Shown: positions 17,059 to 25,793 of the stretch, piece after piece
Layout: each line of letters opens with the position of its first letter
How positions within the stretch are numbered: the stretch's first letter is position 1
Assembly (NCBI RefSeq): GCF_032999765.1
Contig: NZ_CP136051.1
Coordinates: 4,688,417-4,752,416, forward strand
DNA from: Imperialibacter roseus
GTDB lineage: Bacteria > Bacteroidota > Bacteroidia > Cytophagales > Cyclobacteriaceae
Length of the DNA: 64,000 nucleotides
Direction: 5' to 3'
The notes under the pieces: generated by a model
The model's input: only the letters and a program-made list of their open reading frames with translations
The model's database searches: none
Told to the model about the DNA's origin: nothing
Made by a program: the position numbers and the translations under genes

Positions 17059-18331
17059 AAAACTCCTGGATCGCCTCAACCCCAATCAGGATAAATATAC
17101 CGATAAACAAATAAAAGAGAGTTGTTTTGTCCAGAAAGACGGAAGTCTTCGGCTGAAGAAAACTTCCGAAAATAGTGGACGCATCACTAATGGAATTGGC
17201 CCTAAAAAATACCCAAGCAATCATCACAAGTCCCATTGCTATCATATAATATATGAATCGCAGCACAGGCCTTTTTGAAGGAATATTGGTCTTGAAAAAC
17301 TTTTCTACTACCTGATAAAAGCCATGAAGGGCACCCCAAACGACAAAGGTCCAGTTGGCACCATGCCATAGCCCACTAATGACAAATGTCAAAAATAAAT
17401 TGAAGTAAGTGCGGGCACTTCCTTTTCTATTTCCACCCAACGGGATATAGACGTAATCTTTGAACCAGGTAGACAAAGAGATATGCCACCTTCTCCAGAA
17501 ATCCGTAATAGTAGGTGCAAAATACGGTCTCCGAAAATTGGTCATCAGTGAGAATCCCAATATTTCTGCGCAGCCGATGGCGATCAGGGAGTAGCCTGCA
17601 AAGTCACAGTAGATTTGAATGGCAAATATGAACGTAGCCAGTACAAAACTCAGGCTGGTATGAAATTCCACATGATTGTAAATAGCATCTACATAAATGG
17701 CGGCCCTATCAGCGATGACCAGCTTGATAAAAAAGCCCCAAAGTGCCTTTTGCATGCCTGAGGAAATATTACCGACGTCAAAAATTACCTTCGACCTGAA
17801 TTGAGGCAATAAATTTTTTGCCCTCTCAATAGGTCCTGCCACCAGCTGAGGGAAAAATGAAACAAACAGGGCATAAATACCAAAGTGCTTTTCCGCTTTA
17901 ATTTCACCTCTGTATACATCAACGCTATAGCCTACAGCTTGAAAGGTGTAGAAAGAAATACCGACTGGCAAAAGAAGGTTGAGGTCAGGAACCGGCCATC
18001 TTATGTGCAGTGCCGTTAAACCCTCATAAACAGATTGGTTGATAAAATTGAAATACTTGAAAACAAAGAGGATAGAAAAGTTGATCAACACACTCAGGTA
18101 TAGATAGAGTTTCCGCCGAGTAGCCCTTTCTGAACTTTGTATACCCAGTGCTGCCAAGTAGGTTGTAAAGGTTGAAAAAAGAATCAGTAGCGCATAAACG
18201 GGCTTCCAGTTCATGTAAAAGTAATAGCTTCCAATTAAGAGGAGCACCCACCTGTACTTGTATGAAAGCAAATAATAGAAGGCAGTGATCGCCAGGAAAA
18301 AATAGACGAAGTGGAAGGAGTTAAATAGCAT
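16985..18331 (-). CDS. MBOAT-family O-acyltransferase (AlgI-like), C-terminus lost by frameshift
   Basis: A multi-spanning membrane protein that passes acyl groups across the inner membrane for polysaccharide O-acylation. As read, 448 residues. It has LPVGISFYTFQAVGYSVDVY at 121-140, RRWHISLSTWF at 280-290, and GLWHGANWTFVVWGALHG at 320-337 with the invariant histidine at 323. After residue about 425 the sequence stops resembling the family; the normal C-terminus is in another frame (16932-17058). One missing C in the C-run at 17054-17058 explains this. The active-site part is intact, so residual function is possible. The partner SGNH gene follows directly. Confidence 0.85.
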   Translation of the reverse strand: MLFNSFHFVYFFLAITAFYYLLSYKYRWVLLLIGSYYFYMNWKPVYALLILFSTFTTYLAALGIQSSERATRRKLYLYLSVLINFSILFVFKYFNFINQSVYEGLTALHIRWPVPDLNLLLPVGISFYTFQAVGYSVDVYRGEIKAEKHFGIYALFVSFFPQLVAGPIERAKNLLPQFRSKVIFDVGNISSGMQKALWGFFIKLVIADRAAIYVDAIYNHVEFHTSLSFVLATFIFAIQIYCDFAGYSLIAIGCAEILGFSLMTNFRRPYFAPTITDFWRRWHISLSTWFKDYVYIPLGGNRKGSARTYFNLFLTFVISGLWHGANWTFVVWGALHGFYQVVEKFFKTNIPSKRPVLRFIYYMIAMGLVMIAWVFFRANSISDASTIFGSFLQPKTSVFLDKTTLFYLFIGIFILIGVEAIQEFSPGYCRPGNNSFLSGLLRIYAFPY

Positions 18332-18420
18332 GGATGCTAAAATCTGTCAGGCTTGATGAATCTTTCACAACAATTGATTGAGGACTATTTTGACAAACCT
18401 GTCTATTAATAAGAATAAAT

Positions 18421-19083
18421 TTAGGTGGCTGACCCCTTGGGTATCGCCATCACCCTTTCCTTTTGGCGGAAAAACACAACCGCATCGTCGGCTATATCCT
18501 TGTCCAGTACCATGCCTGCGGCAATTTTATTTTTGCTCCCGACCTGTATCCCAGGGATAGTGGCGCTATTGACGCCAAACAGGTTTTCGTCACCCACTTT
18601 GGTGAAGCCTGACAATGATACGTTGGGACAGATAAAGTTGTAACGCCCCAGCTCCGAGTCGTGGCCAATGCTACAACGGGCATTGAGTAAAGTAAAATCA
18701 CCAATTTTTACATTGGGACCGATATTGACGTTAGGTGCAATCACCACCCCCTGTCCGATGACAGCACTTTTGGAAACATACGTGCCGGGATGTATTAGCG
18801 TAGCGAACCGAGCCCCGGCTGCCACAAACATCTCTATGATGGGTCCTCGATAGGCCAAGTTGGCAATACCCATAATATATTCTACGTCAGAAAGTACCTT
18901 ATGCTCGCCAATGCCCCCTAAGAAAGGTGCAGAAAAAGCATAACGTTTGAAGCTATCCGGATTGTCGTCCAGAAATCCTACCACTTCCCAGCCCTCTGAT
19001 GAGGCAGCCTGATTGGCAAACTGGATATACTCATCGATTTCAGCGGCATGGCCGCCTGCTCCTATGATAATGACTTTTTTCAT
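18421..19083 (-). CDS. NeuD/PglD-type sugar acyltransferase
   Basis: A 220-residue cytoplasmic acyltransferase that transfers acetyl (or another acyl group) to a nucleotide-linked amino sugar. MKKVIIIGAGGHAAEI is the typical NeuD/PglD N-terminal Rossmann-like start; from about residue 90 it has left-handed beta-helix hexapeptide repeats (AVIGQGVVIAPNVNIGPNVK). GHDSELGRYNF contains the catalytic-type histidine. It directly follows the SDR gene by one base, forming a unit with SDR, KAS III and ACP; this makes 3-hydroxybutyryl-ACP a plausible donor. The amino-sugar acceptor would come from an aminotransferase such as the one at 8946-10100. Confidence 0.85.
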   Translation of the reverse strand: MKKVIIIGAGGHAAEIDEYIQFANQAASSEGWEVVGFLDDNPDSFKRYAFSAPFLGGIGEHKVLSDVEYIMGIANLAYRGPIIEMFVAAGARFATLIHPGTYVSKSAVIGQGVVIAPNVNIGPNVKIGDFTLLNARCSIGHDSELGRYNFICPNVSLSGFTKVGDENLFGVNSATIPGIQVGSKNKIAAGMVLDKDIADDAVVFFRQKERVMAIPKGSAT

Positions 19084-19084
19084 A

Positions 19085-19849
19085 TTATCTGGCTGTATAG
19101 CCTCCGTCTACGGCAATATTGGCACCGGTGATCCACTTTCCTCCGCTCGAAACCAAAAATGCACAGGTATTGGCTACATCCTGCGGCTCACCCAAGCCAA
19201 GAGGATGCATATCTATTATCTTATTCCTGGCTGACTCATCCTGGCTATATACTGCCTTTTGGGACATCGGGGTTTCTACTACCCCCGGCGACACACAATT
19301 AACTCTTATCTTCTTAGGTGCTAACTCCAATGCCATAGACCGGCTGGCCGCCAGCAAGGCTCCCTTGCTCATGCTGTACAACGTTTTACCAGCCTCTCCC
19401 ACTGTAGCCATCACCGACGTAATGAACACCACGCTCATACCCTCCTCACTCACAACAGATGGCTTCACCAATAATTTGGTGAGCAGGATGGCTGACGATA
19501 CATTGGTATGGAAGAAGTGATCCAGTTTGTCTTCGTTGATCATTCTGAGAGGTAGTGTAGTCGAAATGCCGGCTGCATGGATGATTCCGTGCAATTTACC
19601 TTTTGCTTCAGTGATTTGCTGAGTTATAGATTTCAGCAAGTCGTTGTCCGTAAGATCGGCAGCAATCACAAGGTGATTATGGGGCCTATCCATCAGGTTC
19701 AGGGTTTCCGACAGCCGTTCTTCGTTTCTCCCTATCAGAACGACCGTTGCTCCAAGATCACTACAGGTAATGGCGCACTGCCGACCAATCCCGGAGGAAG
19801 CCCCGGTAACCACAATGGTTCTATTTTTCAGAGAGAAGGGAGAGTCCAC
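19085..19849 (-). CDS. SDR-family 3-oxoacyl-ACP reductase-like enzyme (FabG-like)
   Basis: A 254-residue classical short-chain dehydrogenase. TGASSGIGRQ at 15-24 binds NAD(P)H, Ser145 and YSMSK (Tyr158, Lys162) complete the catalytic set, and VNCVSPGVVETPM follows as in FabG. Likely reduces a 3-oxoacyl-ACP to the 3-hydroxyacyl form. The start is a GTG at 19849, immediately after the KAS III stop, so the two are translationally linked. It belongs to a short module with KAS III, ACP and an acyltransferase inside a polysaccharide locus, which argues for a dedicated decoration pathway and not for housekeeping fatty-acid synthesis. Other SDR substrates cannot be excluded. Confidence 0.82.
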   Translation of the reverse strand: MDSPFSLKNRTIVVTGASSGIGRQCAITCSDLGATVVLIGRNEERLSETLNLMDRPHNHLVIAADLTDNDLLKSITQQITEAKGKLHGIIHAAGISTTLPLRMINEDKLDHFFHTNVSSAILLTKLLVKPSVVSEEGMSVVFITSVMATVGEAGKTLYSMSKGALLAASRSMALELAPKKIRVNCVSPGVVETPMSQKAVYSQDESARNKIIDMHPLGLGEPQDVANTCAFLVSSGGKWITGANIAVDGGYTAR

Positions 19850-19850
19850 C

Positions 19851-20909
19851 TTAAATTTCCACCAAGTCTGTGGTATAACAATTCTCCATGTTTACAATGG
19901 CGCTGGCCCAGGACATGCCTACACCAAAGCCGGACAGCAGCATTTTCTTTCTTTTCGTAAGTTTGCCATGCAGCTCTGTAGCGATAGTCAACGGAATGGA
20001 GACAGAAGAGGTATTACCAAACCTGTGCAGGCAAACAGGTACCTTTTCCGGATCCAGTTTGAGCTTTTTGCCCAGATAGTTGTTCATATAGCTGTTGGCT
20101 TGATGGAAGACGTAGTAGTCCAGGGTACTCATGTCGGTTTGCGCAAACTCTGATAATCGCTTCAGGTCTTGAGGGATTTCTCTGATGACGAAATTAAAGA
20201 CATCAGCACCATTCATATAACCCTGCTCTGCCGTACGGATATTGCCATGTTCATCTACGATGTTCTCTTTGACCGTTTCAGCGCTGCTGGGATTTCGATA
20301 GCCACCGGCATCTACCTTGATCAGGTCTTCACGGGAACCGTCGGAGTTGAGGGAGAAAAAGCTATCACCAAAGCGGTCGTCCCTTTCGATAAGGGCCGCC
20401 ACCCCACCATCGCCAAACAGGTAGGCCACTTTGCGGTCTTTGGCCGAGTACACCCTGCTCCGGGTTTCGCCATCCAGCAGAAGGGCCTTTCGCATGCCTT
20501 GCTGTTGCATCAATGCATATACCACAGACATACCATAAACGAAGGCTGAGCAACCCAGATTAATATCAAAAGCCATCGTTTGCTTAGAGAGCCCTAAGCG
20601 CTCCTGGAGCAGCACCGACGTAGCCGGCATGCGATAATCCGGTGTTTGAGAAACGAAGACCAATAAGTCAATATCCTCTTTGCTGATACCCATACCGTTT
20701 ATGAGGCGCTCCGCTGCCGCCTGGCATAGGTCGGAGGCACAAGTGCCCGGCTCCGCAAACCTGCGCTCCACAATACCGGTTTTTTCCACGATCTCAGCTG
20801 CTTCAGCAGCAGAGAAATTTTCAGTGTATTCCAGATTCTTGATGGTATTGCGTGGCACAGCAGCCACCAAACCACTGATTCCTATGTTTTGGTAAGTAAG
20901 TAAGGGCAT
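19851..20909 (-). CDS. 3-oxoacyl-ACP synthase III-like (KAS III, FabH-like)
   Basis: A 352-residue thiolase-fold condensing enzyme. INLGCSAFVYG carries the active-site Cys120, VFHQANSYM the His269, and FGNTSSVSIPL the Asn299, so the KAS III triad is complete. Expected reaction: acetyl-CoA plus malonyl-ACP to acetoacetyl-ACP. It sits between an ACP gene (21040-21264) and an SDR reductase gene, within the polysaccharide locus. This is the gene set known from glycan islands that make 3-hydroxybutyryl substituents; here that is inference. Confidence 0.87.
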   Translation of the reverse strand: MPLLTYQNIGISGLVAAVPRNTIKNLEYTENFSAAEAAEIVEKTGIVERRFAEPGTCASDLCQAAAERLINGMGISKEDIDLLVFVSQTPDYRMPATSVLLQERLGLSKQTMAFDINLGCSAFVYGMSVVYALMQQQGMRKALLLDGETRSRVYSAKDRKVAYLFGDGGVAALIERDDRFGDSFFSLNSDGSREDLIKVDAGGYRNPSSAETVKENIVDEHGNIRTAEQGYMNGADVFNFVIREIPQDLKRLSEFAQTDMSTLDYYVFHQANSYMNNYLGKKLKLDPEKVPVCLHRFGNTSSVSIPLTIATELHGKLTKRKKMLLSGFGVGMSWASAIVNMENCYTTDLVEI

Positions 20910-20952
20910 GAACTTAACTTAGATGTTTAATTTAGCAGGCTTCCCACTAGTA

Positions 20953-20993
20953 CGTCATTGCGATCCGCCAGCTGGCGGAGTGGCAATCTGTCA
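20953..20993. repeat. 'cgtcattgcg' palindromic repeat
   Basis: 'gtcattgcgatccgccagc' followed by TGGCGGAGTGGCAATC. TCCGCCAGCTGGCGGA at 20964-20979 is a perfect 16-bp palindrome. A diverged relative lies at 42445-42600. It occupies the gap between the KAS III and ACP genes. Confidence 0.65.
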
Positions 20994-21039
20994 ATTTGAA
21001 ACGAGGAGTCAGTCAGTTGACAGCATCAACTTGATTACA

Positions 21040-21264
21040 CTACTTACTCTTTTCCTTCACGGCGTCGATTAATTCCTGCACAGTATTGATTTCACTGAAC
21101 TCGTCCTCTTCGATTTGCACACCATATTCCTCGTCAAGCATAGCAATTAATGACAATCGGCTGAGAGAGTCCCATTCTTCAAACTTCTTGAAACTGTCAG
21201 AAGGCTTCACCTCCCTGTCATCAATTTCCAGAATCTCTTTGAACTTTTCGATAAAATTTTCCAT
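21040..21264 (-). CDS. Acyl carrier protein (dedicated)
   Basis: A 74-residue acidic carrier protein. EEWDSLSRLSLIAMLDEEYG contains the DSL motif with Ser33 for phosphopantetheine attachment. Expected to hold the growing acyl chain for the KAS III and SDR enzymes encoded just downstream. Its place in a polysaccharide locus, 130 bases from the KAS III gene and separated by a palindromic repeat, marks it as a specialised ACP and not the housekeeping one. Confidence 0.9.
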   Translation of the reverse strand: MENFIEKFKEILEIDDREVKPSDSFKKFEEWDSLSRLSLIAMLDEEYGVQIEEDEFSEINTVQELIDAVKEKSK

Positions 21265-21314
21265 GCTTAAATATACACTTATTGAACTTTCCTATTTAAA
21301 AATACCAGCACAAC

Positions 21315-22268
21315 CTAGTCAGGCTTAACAGCCTGTATTAAGGCCGATGCTATTGTCATATCTTCTTTTGTAAAATTGACATTAGGCACTTTTGGCAACC
21401 TATCGCCAAAAGCGTTTTCCATTTGAAAGGGCAAAACATATTTGATCACAAAACCAGCCTTCTCCATTTCAATCAGGTGAGCTGAGAATGGAAGCCTGTT
21501 GATAGAGTACTTGCGACCGTTCAAAAGAAATTTCCAGGTGCGCTTGTCTATATACCAATGGCCATTCCACTCTTTGGTCATCTCATGGGTTTTAAAGTCA
21601 ATTTCATGAGAAATAATTCCCCCGGGCTTCAGCCAGTCATACATTCGACTATATGCATGGCTAACATCATCAACATGCTCCATTACTGCCTGAGAATAAA
21701 TCAGGTCAAGTTCTCCCTGAAGGTTGGATTCTTTCTCGTACCAGTGAGGAACATACTCTATTTTTGTTTCAGATTCTTCATCCGATAGCGCCATTTTTAT
21801 ACCCTGCTCTCTTTTTTCGAGGGTCTCTATGGTCGAGCTATCATCAAAAATATAGCTCGGGAAAGAATAGTCATCCAAAAGTGGATGAGTATTCCTAAAC
21901 TCATGTTCCTTGTGCGGCAAATCCATTCGTTCTTTGAAATAGCCGGTCAATTCAGAGGCTATTTGAATATTTCTTTCCCGGTTGGCATGCTCAATAACGT
22001 CGAAGGCATAATACTCCTCCGCTCCGGTCAAGAGTCCCGCAATACCTACACCCAAAGAATCGCCCGGGCCAATCTCTGCTATTTTTTTAATTTTGGACAC
22101 ATCTTTCAAAAGTCCGCTTTTGCTAAGAAGTACCAAATGACGCAACCAAACAGTGTAGCAATACTTCGACGAGAAAGTCCCCCCCGAACCGGGTCTTTTG
22201 AGTAGTTTCGCAGGCAGAACATAACTGGCAATACTCCTGACAAAGGGATAGAGGTTTACTTGTTGCAT
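21315..22268 (-). CDS. SAM-dependent methyltransferase (class I)
   Basis: A 317-residue protein with the Rossmann motif I IAEIGPGDSLGVG near 63-75 and a later YSQAVMEHVDDVSHAY (motif IV/post-I region) followed by LKPGGIISHEID. This is the class I methyltransferase pattern. The N-terminal ~60 residues are basic and may bind the glycan or lipid intermediate. The locus setting suggests sugar O-methylation; the acceptor is unknown. Confidence 0.8.
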   Translation of the reverse strand: MQQVNLYPFVRSIASYVLPAKLLKRPGSGGTFSSKYCYTVWLRHLVLLSKSGLLKDVSKIKKIAEIGPGDSLGVGIAGLLTGAEEYYAFDVIEHANRERNIQIASELTGYFKERMDLPHKEHEFRNTHPLLDDYSFPSYIFDDSSTIETLEKREQGIKMALSDEESETKIEYVPHWYEKESNLQGELDLIYSQAVMEHVDDVSHAYSRMYDWLKPGGIISHEIDFKTHEMTKEWNGHWYIDKRTWKFLLNGRKYSINRLPFSAHLIEMEKAGFVIKYVLPFQMENAFGDRLPKVPNVNFTKEDMTIASALIQAVKPD

Positions 22269-22400
22269 ATTTTTATCAGCTTTAGTAGGTAACGAATTCC
22301 CAACGAGAAAAACAATTATTAACCAAGGACGGTACGGTCAAAGTAATACTGGTAACTGTCACCCACCAAACAATAAACATAACCTACTAAGAATTATGTC

Positions 22401-23078
22401 CTAAGTCAAAATGGATCTAATATGCATGAATGATTCAGCTAATTCGACTCCAACGGTAGATCCTCTGAACCTGGCGAGCGACTCAATCGTATGCAATGAG
22501 CGGGGATTAGGGAAGGCCTTGAGTTGACTTTTAAAACATTCCATTGCCTCCATCTTGTGCACGAAGGTTTCAGTTACATTAATAAACATGGTAGGTATAA
22601 ATGCGTCGTCAGCAAAAGGTGGCGCCCATTCCGTTTCAGACAATGTTTCGTAGCTAAGAATGGTCTTTACAAAATAGTTCCCAACGGGCCGTGCTGCGAC
22701 CAAACAGGCCTTAAAAACGGCTGAGTGATCATGATGAATATCGCCACGATGGGGTATGAACAAGGTATCAATCTGCAGTTCGTTGATAACGCTGGCCACC
22801 TCCCTGGAGATAGCAGAATTGGAAGTTATGTCGAGCTCTGGCGCATGAAAATCCAAAAACCTCGTTTGGCTTACTCCCAATATGGCGTGGGCTCTCCTTG
22901 CTTCCGCCCGCACATTTTCAACCTTTTCATGGGTGTACATTTTAGGACTCCCTTTTGTGACGACCAAAACATGTACTTCTGCACCTGATTGAGCCATTTT
23001 CTTCATCGTTGCGCCACAACCGAGTACTTCATCATCCGGATGCGGTGCCACTACGAGTATCTTCTTCATTATACCCAT
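22401..23078 (-). CDS. PIG-L family N-deacetylase
   Basis: A 225-residue zinc-dependent deacetylase. VVAPHPDDEVLGCGA near 9-23 gives the metal-binding HPDDE and HRGDIHHDHSAV the third histidine. PIG-L/LmbE enzymes remove N-acetyl groups from GlcNAc-type substrates. The start may be ATG 23078, directly after the GNAT gene's stop, or ATG 23069. The order GNAT-PIG-L suggests deacetylation of an amino sugar and re-acylation with another group. Confidence 0.85.
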   Translation of the reverse strand: MGIMKKILVVAPHPDDEVLGCGATMKKMAQSGAEVHVLVVTKGSPKMYTHEKVENVRAEARRAHAILGVSQTRFLDFHAPELDITSNSAISREVASVINELQIDTLFIPHRGDIHHDHSAVFKACLVAARPVGNYFVKTILSYETLSETEWAPPFADDAFIPTMFINVTETFVHKMEAMECFKSQLKAFPNPRSLHTIESLARFRGSTVGVELAESFMHIRSILT

Positions 23079-24023
23079 TTAATAAACGTCCGAATCGCCA
23101 AAAGAATAGTACCAGTTTCTAAAGTCAGCCATGGTACCAGCGACATCAAAATTACTATAAAATCCAAGATAGGTAGTCTGTCCTGAGGGAATAAAGCCAA
23201 GCTTCTCAAATAGCGCATATCTCCTGTCAAAAAGACTCAACCACATGGTGCAATCCAAAGGGCTACCACTAAAATGGTGAGAAATAGCCCCTATCAGTTG
23301 ACCTAAGAGTTTGGGAGAGGTTGTCCCACCGATCTCCATTATGTTTACAGACATCTTTCCCGTAGGATCAACATACTTTTTTGCCACTGCAAGAGCATTC
23401 CCTTCTTCGCCCTTCACCTCAAAAATTTTGTATTTGTGACTTGGATTTTGCAGATATCGCCAGCGGAGGTAGTCAATACTTCTATCGACACTTATATCAA
23501 ATTTCCCAACCTCAGTTTGAAGTATTTCAGCATGTCGAAGAGTAAAATCGTCCAGCACATTCACCGGCACATTTTCAGGTCGGCTGATCTTCTCCCCAGA
23601 ACAAACAATGGTGTGAGCCAAGCCAATATTTTTCCAGCCAAGCTTTTGCACAAAAGCATAATGGGAGTTGTTATTTGGGAACCCCCAAACAGCCTTTACC
23701 TGATACTTTTCTTCGAGGTCTTTGTAAAGTGCCGTCGCCAGCTCACCAAATATCCCCCTGCCGCCATATTCAGGATGGGTCATTGTGGTCATCGACAGCG
23801 ACGTCAACACCTTTTTCTTATTTAAATTAAGAAGAACAGGGCTCACAGCGTAATGGCCTACGAGTTTGTCCTCGTCCCACATTAATTTAATCATGTGTTT
23901 GCCTGCAGGATTGTCCTGGAATCGCCATTTCCAATAAGCAGGGCTCATGTCTTTTCCGAATGCCGCTTTAAAAAGCTGAAGTATCTTTTCTTCGTCACCT
24001 ATGGTGTAGTCACTTAGTCTCAC
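23079..24023 (-). CDS. GNAT-family N-acyltransferase
   Basis: A 314-residue protein with an N-terminal GNAT domain: YWKWRFQDNP, MTTMTHPEYGGRGIFGEL (acyl-CoA pyrophosphate loop of R-G-x-G type) and VWGFPNNNSHYAFVQKLGW. The second half is probably a degenerate second GNAT fold. Overlaps the priming transferase gene by four bases (ATGA). The acceptor is unknown; with a PIG-L deacetylase next, an amino sugar is likely. Confidence 0.75.
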   Translation of the reverse strand: MRLSDYTIGDEEKILQLFKAAFGKDMSPAYWKWRFQDNPAGKHMIKLMWDEDKLVGHYAVSPVLLNLNKKKVLTSLSMTTMTHPEYGGRGIFGELATALYKDLEEKYQVKAVWGFPNNNSHYAFVQKLGWKNIGLAHTIVCSGEKISRPENVPVNVLDDFTLRHAEILQTEVGKFDISVDRSIDYLRWRYLQNPSHKYKIFEVKGEEGNALAVAKKYVDPTGKMSVNIMEIGGTTSPKLLGQLIGAISHHFSGSPLDCTMWLSLFDRRYALFEKLGFIPSGQTTYLGFYSNFDVAGTMADFRNWYYSFGDSDVY

Positions 24024-24649
24024 GATGTTACTTGTTGGTTATTGGTGTCTAGTTTAAAAAGGGATGAGTCTGGATGTTCCAAAAATTTTTTCTCCCCAAA
24101 AATAATTACTAAAAATGTATTCAAAATAATTTTCACATCAAGAAGAAAAGAAGACTTGGCCACATAGAGTCGGTCATACACCCATTTTTCTCCCCAGGAC
24201 AGATAGATGCTGCCCTTGATCGCAGCCAGGCTTGTTAAGCCAGGCTTTGCCAAAAATCTGAATTCCGTATTCTTATCGAACAAGTGTGATATGCTAGCCA
24301 AACATGGCCTCGGGCCGACTATAGACATTTCTCCACGAATCACATTAATTATCTGCGGCAACTCGTCAATCTTTAGTCTTCTCAACAATTTACCGACCGA
24401 CGTAACTTCAGGGTCGTTGCCGAAAACCTGCTTATGCACCTGTCTGTCGACATGGGTCATCGTCCTGAATTTGTACAACCTGAAAGTTTTTTTTCCCAGG
24501 CCCAATCTATCCTGGAGATAAAACACCGGCCCTCTGGAGTCCAGCGGAATGATGATTGCCATCATGAGGAAAAGTGGAGATAATAAGATGATGGCGAATA
24601 CTCCAAGAAAAAGGTCGATAAGTCTCTTAAAATATTTTCTATATAGCAT
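24020..24649 (-). CDS. Priming sugar phosphotransferase (PglC/WcaJ-type)
   Basis: A 209-residue membrane enzyme that attaches the first sugar-1-phosphate to undecaprenyl phosphate. One N-terminal membrane hairpin (about 12-34) is followed by DSRGPVFYLQDRLG, LYKFRTM, KIDELPQIINVIRGEMS and VGPRPCL, the signature series of the family, with the catalytic Asp-Glu in KIDELPQ. This compact size is the PglC (catalytic-domain-only) form. It overlaps the glycosyltransferase gene upstream by 11 bases. Confidence 0.92.
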   Translation of the reverse strand: MLYRKYFKRLIDLFLGVFAIILLSPLFLMMAIIIPLDSRGPVFYLQDRLGLGKKTFRLYKFRTMTHVDRQVHKQVFGNDPEVTSVGKLLRRLKIDELPQIINVIRGEMSIVGPRPCLASISHLFDKNTEFRFLAKPGLTSLAAIKGSIYLSWGEKWVYDRLYVAKSSFLLDVKIILNTFLVIIFGEKKFLEHPDSSLFKLDTNNQQVTS

Positions 24650-25793
24650 ACTTCACAAAGTTATTCGCATTAGACGGACTGTACAGCTTTGACAACTCAA
24701 GGCACCTCGCAGATATTTCCATACGAAGCTCCGGATCCTGATAAAGGCTCAAAATGAAGTTGCTCAGACCACTGGCATCTCCCCCGGTAAAGCAATAACC
24801 CACATTATTTTCCTCGATCAGCTTGCATAGTTCCGAGTCTTCAGATGCTATACCGATGATCGGTGCGCCTACCGACAGATAGTTGTAAGTCTTACTCGGA
24901 ATAGCCAACTTTGAAGCATCCTTCCCCTGAACCACTATTGCAATGTCGGCGCTACCTAAAGAATAGGGGAGCACGTCAACAGCTTGCCATGGAAGAAGCT
25001 GGCAGTTAGTAAGGCTGTGACTCAAAATCAGGTCCTCCAGGTATTCCTTTCTTTCACCATCTCCGATGATCACAAATAAAATAGACTCTACGGTGGTTAA
25101 CTGTGCAGCTTTCATCAGGTCATCAATTGGGTGCGATTTACCAAGGTTACCAGAGTATAACACAATAAATTTATTGTGCCAATCATGCTGCTCAATAAAT
25201 GGGTTGGCATTCTTTTCTACTGGCTTCAAAAAATCATTATCGGTCCAGATAGGAACAACTTTTATTTTGTCATCTTCGGTGTACTTCTCCAGCACCTCCT
25301 TCATTCCCTGGGTAAGTGTGAATATTCCGGTGGCTCGCTCGAATGATCTTTTATTCATCCACTGCCAAATCCTGACCAGAAAGGAATCTTTCTTTAGATA
25401 ATTGAACTCAACGAAAGCCTCTGGATATATATCGTAAATGAGATAGGTAAATTTATTTCTAAAAATAAGAGACAGGAAAACATTAAATGGTGGGTTGGAC
25501 ACTGCAAACACCGGCGCCTTTCTCGAATAATGCAATAGATACCAGCAGCTCTTTAAAAATGATTGAGTCCATGACCAAAACCTCATAATGGTTGAAGAAC
25601 GCTTGTATTTGGCAACTTTCCTGATCACGACATTCGGCGGTAGTGGTCTATTCCGCTGTATCACCTCTCCAGTAATTAGAATGATCCGCTCATAATCCTT
25701 GCTAAAGGCGTGGATGATATCAATCATCAAATAGCCTACGCTTTGATTGATGAATACAATGTCTTTGTTAGGACTCGTTTTACTCACAAACAA
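24639..25793 (-). CDS. Glycosyltransferase family 4 (WbuB-like)
   Basis: A 384-residue GT-B enzyme for building the repeat unit on the cytoplasmic face. FIVLYSGNLGKSHPIDDL starts the C-terminal nucleotide-binding domain and DIAIVVQGKDASKLAIPSKT near 275-295 matches the acceptor/donor loop of WbuB-like enzymes. The start is a TTG (25793) or the GTG two codons on; no ATG precedes the first beta-strand. Sugar specificity cannot be told. Confidence 0.85.
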   Translation of the reverse strand: MFVSKTSPNKDIVFINQSVGYLMIDIIHAFSKDYERIILITGEVIQRNRPLPPNVVIRKVAKYKRSSTIMRFWSWTQSFLKSCWYLLHYSRKAPVFAVSNPPFNVFLSLIFRNKFTYLIYDIYPEAFVEFNYLKKDSFLVRIWQWMNKRSFERATGIFTLTQGMKEVLEKYTEDDKIKVVPIWTDNDFLKPVEKNANPFIEQHDWHNKFIVLYSGNLGKSHPIDDLMKAAQLTTVESILFVIIGDGERKEYLEDLILSHSLTNCQLLPWQAVDVLPYSLGSADIAIVVQGKDASKLAIPSKTYNYLSVGAPIIGIASEDSELCKLIEENNVGYCFTGGDASGLSNFILSLYQDPELRMEISARCLELSKLYSPSNANNFVKYAI

